From NCBI GenBank assembly GCA_013407085.1, contig JACCGJ010016190.1, positions 1 to 64,000 of the forward strand: a stretch of DNA of 64,000 nt, written 5' to 3'. The translations under genes and the position numbers were made by a program. Source of the stretch: Atriophallophorus winterbourni. Its lineage: Eukaryota; Platyhelminthes; Trematoda; Plagiorchiida; Microphallidae. Numbering within the stretch: position 1 is the stretch's first letter; every line of letters starts with the position of its first letter. Below the pieces are notes generated by a model. That model ran no database searches. It saw only the letters and a list, made by a program, of their open reading frames with translations, and was not told the DNA's origin. Positions 12,041 to 22,960 of this stretch are shown in pieces.

Positions 12041-12900
12041 TTCGTAAGAAGTGTCGAGATGTAGCTTGATCACTTTATTGCTAAGATGGTTTCAATGTGA
12101 ACTAATCTTAATATACAGAAATACAAATCCATTGTTACTCTAACTAAATCACCATTCAAATTTTTTTCTAGCCTCTAGACGCCGTTATAACCTTACTTTT
12201 CAGATGCAACACGCCTTCAATGCCGTTGAAACATTTACCCAGTCAATGTCTGATTTCTCGCGTCTCGAAAACAGCAAAAGGTTTTTTGATGAATTAACAT
12301 TTTTACATTTTTTATCAGTGTATTTTTATGACTGTTCATATCTGCTTGCTTCAGTTTTTATTTATTAAAGAATATTTATATTACTAAACATAAGAGTAGA
12401 TCGCACAGTATGACACGGCCTACACGTACACATGTAGCTCGAGGCCCATCAATTAAGTTCAGTATGTTTTGTTTGAGAATCCTGTACAATTCTGAACGGA
12501 TAGATAACTAATTGATAATAATGAGTAAAACCGTTATTCATTTAAGGAATTGAGTTCGGAAAGTTCTTTTGCGAGAAGATTTAAATTTGATTTAAATTTC
12601 TGAAACTCAATTAAACGAAAATGTTTTTCCAATGACGAGTGACGAGAGAGTGCGAACCTTACACCTGCATTCCAATCTTGAATGTGACTTTCTAAGTTTG
12701 AGTAAATGTATGTGAACAATCGTCTTGAAATTTCAAAGGCTACCATTAAAACAGCACCGGTGATGGTTTGAACGGATTCTGTTGAATACGGGCGATGTAA
12801 GCTTATTAACCACCTTGATGCATATTAGTAAACGCAAGACCCATACTTGCACACCCTAAATCGTTAAAAAAAGATTAAACTTTTAAGAAATTGTTAGTTA
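12041..12900. other. No gene seen
   Basis: AT-rich sequence without supportable features. Confidence 0.5.
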
Positions 12901-12904
12901 AAAT

Positions 12905-13385
12905 AGTAAAACTAAGCTATTCAATAGCATGCACACAACGCTCATGTAGATTAAATTTAGATATTCGACTACTTTTTCAGTAAAACACACTCCACGACCG
13001 ATTTCGCACCGCCTGATATGAGAAGACAGCCCGAAAATTGTCGTGGGACATTTGTGATTAAGAAATAGGCAAATGTTGGTAATTTTCAAGCTCTGGCTTC
13101 AAATCGCATTGAAATGTTCATATTGTAGATGCGAATAAAATGGTTGGTTGTACTATTTATACATAAAATTAGCTTTAGTTTTCAAGCATTGTATGCATTT
13201 CCTCCACGGATTCGAAGCATGCGGATCCAGGTAGTATCGTTCTGTTGTGCATAGACAGTATGAAACATGTTTGGGAAAGTGTGGTATAAATGAATGCAAA
13301 TAGGTGTAATGCCCATGCATTTGACCGCATTTAATTGTTTGTGAGCATGTGCAATTGACGAGCTTGACATTCTCCAAACATGTTC
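12905..13385 (-). repeat. Decayed hammerhead-repeat remnants, minus strand
   Basis: Fragments of the ~230-nt repeat are recognisable: CTCATGTAGATT near 12,940, CCACGACCGATTTCGCACC near 12,993 (complement of GAAA-TCGGTCGTGG), and TGTATGCATTTCCTCCAC near 13,190. No core is intact. Confidence 0.4.
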
Positions 13386-13474
13386 GAGTCTGGCATAAAA
13401 AGGGAAGTTCTAATTACCATTTTCCACAGATTTATGCAGATTCACCATAATGCTCCTACTTGCTGACTACAAAC

Positions 13475-13805
13475 AACCGTGTGATGGTGAAGCCCCTATT
13501 AAGAATACTGTTACCAATCTACGTGAATGATCTAGCAAAATCTCATGAGGTCCAGGTGGTTTAGTTCGATATAAAAATATGGAAGTGAATTAAGAGCATC
13601 GATTATTTTATTTGCTATAAACGCCCTGAATTCACTTCATGACTGTCTACTCGAAAACAAACTACATTTTTATGAAATCTTCGGTAACACAACTAAAGAA
13701 AAGATCCTAGCTATCTGGATTTGTGACAGCGTTCAAAGTGACCTAAAAAGTAACAGTGTTCACAGACGCACTAAACGTCTTCTGGTCATATAGAATCGGA
13801 TTTTT
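13475..13805 (+). mobile_element. CR1-like RT fragment, degenerate
   Basis: The translated pieces ILLPIYVNDLAKSH, FDIKIWK and EKILAIWI match GPLLFLVYMNDI, DDFKIWK and EKDLGIWV of the full element's RT domain, in the same order. Stops and indels are frequent. It lies just upstream of the near-complete element and is probably an older insertion. Confidence 0.55.
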
Positions 13806-14297
13806 GGGCGCCGTTACTTAATATCCTTCAAACTGAGAAGAACGTGCTGTGCGGACGCATATATTTGTGCTCTCATACCTTTGGATTTATTTCCTCACTT
13901 TTTTGTCTGAACTGGACGGTTCATATATGATTGAACTCGTCTCAATTTTCTCTTTCGGAATATACCCATTTCAACTTCGAGCAAGGTGAATTCTTGAAAA
14001 TTCAAATTTTCAAGTTTTAACCCAATTTTACTGACGCGTGCAATATCCTTGGCGATTCAGAATATTGTTCCTGTTCGAATACTGTTGAGAGGATCACATC
14101 ATTTAGAATTGACTGATATTTTTTCAACACTATCAGATCGAAACTCGTTCAACCGCACCACTTTTATCCAACTCGTTCGTATTTTACCGCTTGAATCGCA
14201 TCACTCCGATCCAACGCATTCACTCCACCAGTACCTACCGATCGATAAACAACTGCACCGCTAAGTGCACTGACTCATCACTCGTTGGATTGTAACA

Positions 14298-15688
14298 ATG
14301 ACGCGAAGGATGACCTCGATGACCCAGAAAAAGAAGGCAGCACGTGATGCGTGTCAAATGTGTAACAAAGGGGTAAGCGCCAAATCCAACGTTGTTAAAT
14401 ATTTTGGCTGTTTGGGTAAAATACATACTAAATGTGTTAAAGCCCTAACGAAAGAAGTGATATCTTTTATTGACAACGTTGATTTACCCGGTGTTTGCTA
14501 CGTATGCTGTGCATGTCGAATTAAACAGCCTATCGATACGACTACAAATCCTCCCCACGAGGCAAAGCTGGAATCTCGAATAGAGATTTTGGAAAATTGC
14601 TATCGAAAACTTGAGGAAACATTTAAACCGCTTTTGGTAGATACACTTGCCAACGCAATTCGACCCGAAATAAATGTTGCTCAAGACAAAAAGGAAATGG
14701 AATTTACACCAATAACTGCTCCCTTAACTGAATGTGTTGATAGCTCATCCGAAGGTAATAAAGATGGACCCACTAAACCCTGTTTACCTAGGTCCTCATC
14801 TGGTAAAATTGTGAACACTTTGTCCAGGACTCCCCGTTGTCTAGTTGCTAGATCCGAGCCTCCCAAAAAAGCAATGTTACCGCTCATTCTACTAAGACAG
14901 ATATCGCTCTCAGTGTAATCTGCACAAATATCCCGGAATCGACAGATTCACTTTTCTCAGCAAGAAAAGCACATGAGCTCAATGAATGGACTAAGCTCTG
15001 TACACACATGGGCTTGAAAGCTTTGGTACCTACATCGATGACGCGCTTAACCCGGCATAAAGACTCCCCTCACGTAGACCAACCGCGCCTATTAAGGGTG
15101 ACATTGCGAAATAAATCTGAAATGGAAGAAGTCATCCTCAATGCGTATCTACTCAGTGCTTGTCCCCGTTTCAACTGCCGAGTACAATCCGACATACCTT
15201 GGTGGGAAAGGAAAGGTCAATCCACTTGTCGAGACCACTCTACTTCACGTAGTTTAATATTCCTCGGTGTCCCCAAAAATGTTGATGTAGTATCAGCATC
15301 GGAATCAAAGCAACACGATCTGAAGCAATGGTTATACATTGCCGATGCTATTGGATCTCGTGATTCCATTGTCGTAGACACTTTTAGAATACCTAGATCC
15401 TCTAACTACAAAGGCAATGGGCCCAGTCCTCTGAAAATCACTTTTCTAACGACTGAAATGGCTATCGCTATGAGTACCGAATGGAAATCAAACCGCTCAA
15501 AACTTCCACCAGACGTGAGAGTAAGCGTGCCCCAGCGTGTTCCCTCACTAAAACCCAGAGAACCATCGCAACCACAGCCTGATTGCAATGTTGTTACTGA
15601 CAGTCAAAATGTTACCCCAAAAACGAAAAGGGTCCGGCTCATCGCGAGTCGGACCAATAGCTACAGTACACGATCCGACATTGCGTAA
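14298..15688 (+). pseudogene. CR1-like ORF1 with PHD-like zinc finger
   Basis: ORF1 of CR1-type elements is thought to bind element RNA or help form the ribonucleoprotein. Residues about 16-75 show a C4HC3-type Cys/His pattern (CQMC, FGC, H-x2-C, CYVCCAC) like a PHD finger. Next is a charged, probably coiled-coil stretch (AKLESRIEILENCYRKLEE) and a Ser/Pro-rich linker. The first frame stops at 14,918. A +1-type shift near 14,870 restores the reading into the frame open to 15,688, which holds RSLIFLGVPKN and ITFLTTEMAIAMSTEWK, resembling an RNA-binding or transposase_22-like domain. The C-terminus overlaps or abuts the start of ORF2. Domain names are pattern-based. Confidence 0.7.
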
Positions 15689-18489
15689 GATAAATACGAT
15701 CAAGTGCATCTATACAAATGCTCAGTGTTTAACTAACAAATTAGTTGAACTATGTGAGCTTTGTGATAGACTTTCACCCGATTTGATTGCAGTTACAGAG
15801 ACTTAGTTTCAGCCCTGCATGACTGATGCTGAGCTTTTGATTCCGAAAATGTCACTACTCCGTCGCGATCGCGATCGAAGATCTGGTGGTGGAGTCGCAG
15901 TCTACTACCACGAACGTTTAGCGCAGTGTAACGTCATCGATCATCCTGACCTCAGCCTTCCTGATACGATGTGGTGTTCAGTAAAACTAGTCAATGGAGA
16001 TGAATGTACGATCGGCATCATTTAACGCTCGCCATCATCCGAAAGCTCATTCAATGATAAGCTAATCGAATCCTTGCAACACATCACAAGATGCCAGACT
16101 ACGCAATTGCTGATCATTGGCGATTTTAATCTCCCGCATCTGTTTTCAATAGGTGAGCACTCCCTGCATTCGATTGAACATAAATTCAAGGAGGTTATAG
16201 AAATTGCTTAACTGCACAATCACGTTAACCAGCCAACTCGCTGGCGGGGTCTTGACCAACCTTCAACCCTTGACCTTGTCTTAACGCCTGAGGCAACCGC
16301 GGTAGAGGATATACAATACCTGGCACCTCTGGGAAAGAGTGATCATGTGGTGCTTTTGTTTGATTATGTATGTAGTGCGGAACGATCGAGCGAACAGACG
16401 AAAGTCATAAGGAAAATACAATTTGAATCGTTAAATATCAGTCTCCGGGATGCACACACTCGTGAGTTTGATTCAATGGATTCTGGCTCATATTACAATT
16501 CGTTTCTAAATTATCTGAATTTGAAGATTTACGAAAACTCGATTTTTGTACCACACAAATGCAGCTACAACAACCAGTTTGTTATTCGGAGTAGAACTAA
16601 GAAATGGTTAGCTGTTAAGCGAGAGTCTTGGGTAACTCATAAGAAGTTTGGTACGGAAGCAACTTGGAAGCGATTCTGTAAGATACGGAATCAAGTCACG
16701 ACTCTTTGTAAGAGAAGATCGCATGCAATTCCAATGGAACTTGCTTAAGAGAATGGAAAAGAATCCGAAGCTTCTCTACAAGATAGTCAATGAACGATCA
16801 AAGATCAAACCAGGTGTATTCTCTGTTCTAACACCTAATGGATTGACCCACACTGCCCAAGATACCGCAGACGCTTTAGCAACGTTTTACTCATTTGTCT
16901 TCAATCCCGAGCGTTGTATCCCATATCAAGTTTCAAGAAATTCGCCAAATTTCGAATTACTAAGTGAAAGGACTATCAACGAATACATGGTTTGGCGGGA
17001 ACTTTGTCAACTATACGAAAAGAAGTCGCCAGGCACAGACAACATTACCCCCGCCATACTTCGCAGGTGTCGCGTTGCTTTGACTGCTCCTCTCACTCGC
17101 ATATTCAATCTCAGCTTAAATGAAGGAAAAATACCACGGCAATGGAAAGCCGGGATGATAACTCCTATTTATAAAGGCGGTAGCCGTTCAGACACAGCAA
17201 ACTATAGACCAGTAACCTTACTTCCGGTGATCTCTAAATTAATGGAACGCATTGTGACTGCGCGCATAAGAGAACATTTTGAAAACCAAAACATTTTGAC
17301 CGCAGCACAACACGGTTTTCGAAGAGATCGTTGCTGTTTATCTAACCTTCTTACAACGTTTGAGGATTAGACCAAGGCACTAGACGAAGGTGAGGCTGTA
17401 CATGCTTGCTACATCGATATTTCCAAAGCTTTCGACAGAGTCAACCATGACATCCTAATCAAAAAGCTCGAGTCTTATGGAATAACGGGAATATTGCTAA
17501 ATTGGATAAGGGACTATCTTACTGATAGACACGTCCAAGTTCGCGTTGGCAGCACCTTATCTAGAAAAATAGACGTCACGATTGAAGTTCCGAAAGGCTC
17601 GGTGCTTGGACCTCTTCTATTCTTGGTGTATATGAACGATATAGTAGAGAATATTGGATGCAACTTGATACTATTTGCCGATGATTTTAAAATTTGGAAA
17701 CGTGTCAGGTCTGTTAATGACTGTATGGCATTACAACGGGATCTAAGCATCTTATTTCGTTGGTCCAAGTTGAATGAGTTACCATTTAACCTTGCGAAAT
17801 GTAAAATGCTGCAGATTGGGAAATCTCTGCACCACACGTATCAGCATGGCACGCAAGATCTCGTCTGGACCACAGCAGAAAAAGATCTGGGTATCTGGGT
17901 TTCGTTTAACCTTAAGCCTGGACAGCATTGCCGGATGTTGTACAATAAAGCTTGCCGTATCATGAGTCTTCTCAAAAGAATATTCCGGATTTTTACGCCC
18001 GAAACCCTACCATGGGTAATTAACACGTATATACGTCCTGTTATGGAATATTCCATCCAAGCCTGGGCACCATGGCTGAGGAAGGATATCGAACTACTCG
18101 ACAGGATTTATCATCGTGCTACAAAGTTGGTCTCCCAGTACAGAAATTTGCCTTTCACAGAGCGAATGTTAAAACTGAACCTACACGATTTTACCCAACG
18201 GCGGATACGTTGTGACCTTATGTTGACCTTCAAAATCCTGCATTCTGTAAACCATCCCCTTAAACACTTGTCAAAGTCCAATGACCTTACACGAACACGA
18301 ACATATTCAAAGGCTTTAAGCATTCCGCATTCTCGATTTGATATACGTCGTAATTTTTTCTCCGTAAGAATTTGTTTCACTTGGAATTATTTGCCCGAAG
18401 AAACCACACGATCAGAATCTGTTGAGATTTTCGCTTCCAATCTCGATGAGTTTATGACGAACCATGCGGTATGCGAGTGTCCCTATTGA
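15660..18489 (+). pseudogene. CR1-like ORF2: endonuclease and reverse transcriptase
   Basis: The product would nick target DNA and reverse-transcribe element RNA. Endonuclease motifs are IYTNAQCLTNK, LIAVTET (catalytic Glu), RSGGGVAVYY, GDFN (16,119-16,130) and SDH (16,338-16,346). RT motifs are LYEKKSPGTDNI, NYRPVTLLPVISKLMERI, AQHGFRRDRC, CYIDISKAFDRVNHDIL, VPKGSVLGPLLFLVYMNDI and the catalytic FADD at 17,674-17,685. VPKG replaces the usual VPQG. Breaks are in-frame stops at 15,807 (TAG), 16,023 (TAA), 16,209 (TAA) and 17,368 (TAG), and one frameshift between about 16,700 and 16,745. The last segment is intact for 331 codons to 18,489. The true start is unclear because the open frame begins inside ORF1. 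Confidence 0.85.
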
Positions 18490-18592
18490 TTTTTGAGATA
18501 TTTTATATTTTTTTATATATTTTTTATATGTTCCGTATACCTTGTCATCCGATGATTATTGTTAAGCTTAATGCTTTTTCTACCATACAATT

Positions 18593-18613
18593 TTCTGAGT
18601 TCTGAGTTCTGAG
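18593..18613 (+). repeat. CR1-like 3' terminal repeat (TTCTGAG)x3
   Basis: Three perfect 7-mer copies directly end the element and mark its 3' boundary. Confidence 0.8.
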
Positions 18614-18960
18614 TTCGATTCTTCTAACGATGGAAACATATTTAAACTTACAACTGGACTATGCTGCACAAGCCTGGGCAGCATGGATCAAATGGATATT
18701 TTATTCTGATTTTTTAATATCATCATTAGTCACCGCTTGTTTACGGGTTCAAAACTTGCCATACATTTGGAATCTCACCCGAAGAAATGTACGATATGAT
18801 CTTATTTTGCATACAAAGTTCGCAATACTTCAATCGACCAGAAGAATAAATTATTTCGATATCGAACTGTGAGTAAGATCTGGGGCCATGTTTCAATTCT
18901 TAATATCGCACATTCTATAAGAACGTACCGCACTTCCACGAAGCTCCGTAATATTTAAAC
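18614..18960 (+). mobile_element. Second CR1-like fragment, RT C-terminal region
   Basis: It reads LQLDYAAQAWAAWIKWI, then LRVQNLPYIWNLTRRNVRYDLIL and KFAILQSTRRINYF, parallel to the C-terminal region of the upstream element (MEYSIQAWAPWL, RNLPFTERM, RRIRCDLML, FKILHSVNHP). It is diverged and 5'-truncated, and abuts the tail of the first element. Either the younger element inserted into it or the two are tandem. Confidence 0.55.
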
Positions 18961-21465
18961 CTATACTATTTTGTATCTATAATGGTTATGAAGAAGCAAG
19001 TTGCTTTTCAACAATAAATATTGCATCTCGAAACATTATAGGTTTCCAAATATTGTTTTCCCCTAAATGCTTGAATGCAATGGAATGAGTGATGTAGTAT
19101 GCCAAGTACACGGTAACAAAACTTGTTCTATACTTACAATTGCTGTTGCTATTTGACTCCAATAAACTTGTACAAATCCAATTTACGGATTACGTTCACT
19201 CAAGTTTTATTAGACTTGACTATGGATAATAAAATTAGTTTTCTCATGAATAATATGTGTTGTTATTCTCAACAGACCGAGCATAATTTTTGAAGACATT
19301 TTGCAATAAATCTAATCAAGTTAGAGGGACCGATTGTATCGAATCGCTGATAAAAACTGCGCATCAACCAAAAACTAAATTTTTCGCTAATGTATTACAT
19401 TAAAACCCATAAAATCTTATTAAATTTTAACAAAACGCGAACTATTAATTAACAGCACAGTTCAAACGTTTAACCGAAGCTGGTAAATGATTTTTTAAGC
19501 AATCTGTATTTGTCTCTACGAAATAACATCCCATTTATGCCTTGTTTCTTTGTAAGTTAATAAACGTTTCGAAGCATTTCCGCTATGTGATACTTGTCAC
19601 AATATTTCACGGAAAGTTTGAAAAAATTGTATGTTATATAAACAAATACTTAATTTGGATGCTACTTGTTAGCTGACAAAAATATTTCTCTCCTAATACC
19701 TGACAACCACAAATTAGGCCCTTGTTGATAACAATTCAGTGAATTAAATAAAAGTTTGCCCGTAATTATATGATAACATGACATGCAACTAAATGCTTTC
19801 TCTGTTGATATTTTGCTCCATTTGATTGCAAATATGCTGTCCAAATTAAATACTTGTTTTAACATCATCATTTTATCACAGAGATTATCCACACCTCTAA
19901 CGGAAACCGATGCTTTAGTATTAAGTTTTTGGAACTCATGTGTCGGCATGTTGTCAAAGTTTATTGAACCTCTGACACAAAATATCAAATCAAGTGAATT
20001 TCGTGCTCGATAACATCCAACAAGTGATCAAATAATGAGGCTATCGTACGGATATTTCTAAATGCTTGCGTTTGTAGCAGGAAAAGTATCTATACTTGTA
20101 GATTAAACATTCATTGAGCAAATGTTTTTTAATGTGCGCAACGTCCGTCTTGTTATATTTCACGAGGCATTATGATCGACGACGAGTTGCTTCCTGTCGA
20201 TAATGCAGACATTCAAAACGACAGGTTGAGAATGGAAAATTTGTTTGGAAATGTGATTAATAACTTCAAAATGAAGCAGTGTTCCCCGGAATTGAGATTT
20301 TCCTTAATGTCATGCTTCACATACTCACGAGTGAATAAAAGATACTTTTATTTTTAAATAGCCGCATAATGGGGGTTAATTTTATCGCGTCACCTGAAAC
20401 TTATATAATATCGCATTACCCGATGTTATAATTCCATAATCACACAGTTCTAATTACGTTTGTGTGTATCCGATATGAATATATTGAGAATGTGGCACAA
20501 TTTGAAATAATTAACAATTAAATGGAACTTACTATTTAACCACCCATTACCCAACATATGGAACCCCAGCTACACAATAATGTGTCGTACAAGAACATAC
20601 GGAATAAAACAGTCTCGGCAATAACAAGTGTCCATATATATGAACCGTGCCAAATTTCCAATTCAAATTTGAACAGAAATTTATTAGTAACCTTTGAGTG
20701 AAAATCACTATTTGGAGTTTCCACACAATGATTGCAACATGTCAAAGCGAGCTGACATACATTTGTAACATTTGTGTAATATTTTCAGCAATGCCTTCAC
20801 CACCCATTTTGTATTATATAATAAAAGATCGTTTCTTTATAGTTGATTTATTTTCAATCCTTTTTACCAATGTAATATTTTAGTATATTATGCATTGTTT
20901 TAGTAGATCCATAAAATATAACGAACAATCTGTCACAACAAATCTTGAAAAATTTTGGTTTTAGTTTTTCGTTATTATTCACATATTCAACACTTGTAAA
21001 TTTATTCAATTTAATTAATTTCCACATTCCAACCTTATTACGCCTCAAGCGACCATAACGACAATGCCGGTTTCCGGTATTATCAATACAAAATAGTACT
21101 GATGAATAGGTGACGTGTCATCCATAAGGTGTTCATTTACTACATACAATTTTCCGCACACGGGGAACCATCTTTAGGAAAATTTTAAATATATGCATAT
21201 TTAGCGTATTTTATTTTATTTTTTCACACCTTTAAGCTTTTTAAATCGCCCCTATAATTCAAACCCACATCGATGGTCAATTTTCATTTCTGCCATAAGT
21301 TAATATCTATTGTTATTGGTTTTGTAAATGATTGAGTAAAGGTTTGTACAGAAAAAGAAAAAAAATGTTCGAAAGGCCTAAAATAATTCATTCTCCATGC
21401 GTTCAGGTCTGAGGAGCTTGTATTCCGTTTTTTGTACAAACCTAATTTAAAAATTGATTCGTTGA
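18961..21465. other. No gene seen
   Basis: AT-rich sequence. Open frames of up to 108 codons (19,662-19,988, minus) carry no motif I recognise. Confidence 0.5.
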
Positions 21466-21469
21466 ATCA

Positions 21470-21565
21470 TCGTTTAAGCTGTTTCAAGTCTCAGAACAGT
21501 GTTTAGTTATTCTACATGAACGGCAAACAGTTAGAAGCAGCTATGAAGTGCCAGAGCGGAGTTTG
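21470..21565 (+). repeat. Possible hammerhead-repeat remnant
   Basis: CTGTTTCAAGTCTCAGAACAG, then ATGAACGGCAAACAG and TTAGAAGCAG parallel the segment before and through the core at 58,700-58,770 (TTTCAAGGCTCACTGAACC, GATGACGGCAAACAG, CCAGAAACC). Core residues are lost. Confidence 0.35.
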
Positions 21566-22774
21566 AGAAAAAACTACATTATTCATTTAAATCGCCTTCG
21601 TTGCCTGATCGAAATACACAATGTGAAACTGTATTGCAGCATTGTTGCTATTCGATCAAGCACTATTTTTCAGTGGTTTCGAAGTCAGACTTTGTTTAAC
21701 ATTTTCCCATTGTTTCAAGATAAACAAAATACAAACATTAATGCTTTTATATGACGACGACAGAAGAGACGGCACATTGTGTGTGCGGAGTTTTCCATTA
21801 CAACAGCTCATTGGTTATTTATAAGCGTCCTACGAGTATTCCGTCAATTATTAGGTAGTTCTATATATTTAAATATCAGTGTTCTTGTTATGAATCAACT
21901 TTATCAGGGGGCTTAACCTTATTCACCAAATTATTACTTAAATTGCTCTCTCCGCCTTTTGACGGCCGTCAGAATCCGGTGGTTATATGTAAGTAATGAA
22001 AATATAATATATCATTATACTTTCAAAAATTATAAAGGGCCAGCAGAGATAGAATCTCTATTTTTCTCTTCGATCAATCTTTCCAGTAAATATACGCATT
22101 TATACATCATGTTTTACCCAAAAATAATATTCTTCGATCAATTTGTGCAAAACGAATATCATTATAGAGTATAAAGTATAACAGCGAATTACTCTTGCTT
22201 TCAAATAAAATACACCCTAATTTTGAGAAAAAATTCTTTGGTTGCAAATATTGTATTATTACTAAGGCGTGATCCTACACTTGGAATCGTCTGAAAGATA
22301 AATGAACGAAATTTACAATGAAATTTAGCAATGAATTATTCGGTTCTAATCTAATTAGCAATTTTAAACAGTCAAAGTAGAAATTGATTTTTACTATATT
22401 TAACTTTTAGTCTACATTTGCTTGATTCTTGGGACAGTTAAACCATGGTTTCCAGAAAAGACTTTTACTTTGATTTTTACTTTATAATAACCAGTTTATG
22501 TTTTTATGCAGTTTTCCGTCAGTCAAAATCGATCGCTGTTTCTATAATGCAATTGCATACAATATGCAACCATTAACTGAGAATAAGCAATTTGAAAATT
22601 TTAATCTTCAATATTGCCAATTAAGAAAAACGTACCAATTGCATTTTATAAATGACCTGATACGAATACGATCGTTTGGGTGAACATAATAGATTTTGCA
22701 TTCTCTTTCAAGTCTGGTAGAGAAGAAACCCCTACACAAATGTGCCTGTTTAGAGAAAGATTCCTTAATGCCTA
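21566..22774. other. No gene seen
   Basis: AT-rich sequence with only short chance open frames. Confidence 0.5.
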
Positions 22775-22960
22775 ATTACGTAAGGCGTGTGATAACATAT
22801 TGATGGTCATGGGTTCGAGGACTACCCGAAGCAGAAGATAGCACAGCTGATGCGCTCAAGTAAGAGCGAAACTCGAGTCCAGTCATTCCATTGTGGATCA
22901 GCATGATCAAATTTGTGAATATTTCGGAGGACTTGGTACTGATGAGTAGTCACAAACACG
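22775..22960 (+). repeat. Sm-alpha-like hammerhead SINE remnant
   Basis: A Pol III B-box-like GGGTTCGAGG lies at 22,811-22,820, followed about 30 nt later by a hammerhead fold. As remembered, schistosome Sm-alpha SINEs combine a Pol III promoter with a hammerhead domain reading CAGCTGATGAG, a stem II, CGAAAC, a short palindromic stem III, then GTCC. This copy follows that order with substitutions. A second weak core-like stretch (CTGATGAGTAG) lies at about 22,944. Limits of the SINE are uncertain. Confidence 0.55.
22840..22893 (+). ncRNA. Hammerhead ribozyme, Sm-alpha type, core mutated
   Basis: The core CUGAUGC spans 22,847-22,853 (A9 changed to C). Stem II is GCUC/GAGC with an AAGUAA-like loop. 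GAAAC follows, then the self-complementary ACUCGAGU as stem III, and cleavage would follow GUC. Stem I no longer pairs well (ACAG against CAGU). Probably inactive. Confidence 0.55.

Larger units (their letters stand above)
13850..18613 (+). mobile_element. Near full-length CR1/Jockey-superfamily LINE, inactivated
   Basis: In order: a candidate 5' UTR (left edge uncertain), ORF1 with a PHD-like zinc finger (14,298 on), ORF2 with endonuclease and RT (about 15,660-18,489), and a short AT-rich 3' UTR ending in three copies of TTCTGAG. A tail of short direct repeats instead of poly(A) is typical of CR1-type elements. Few lesions are present: about one frameshift in ORF1, and in ORF2 four in-frame stops and one frameshift. 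It is therefore the youngest-looking LINE here, although dead. Confidence 0.85.
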
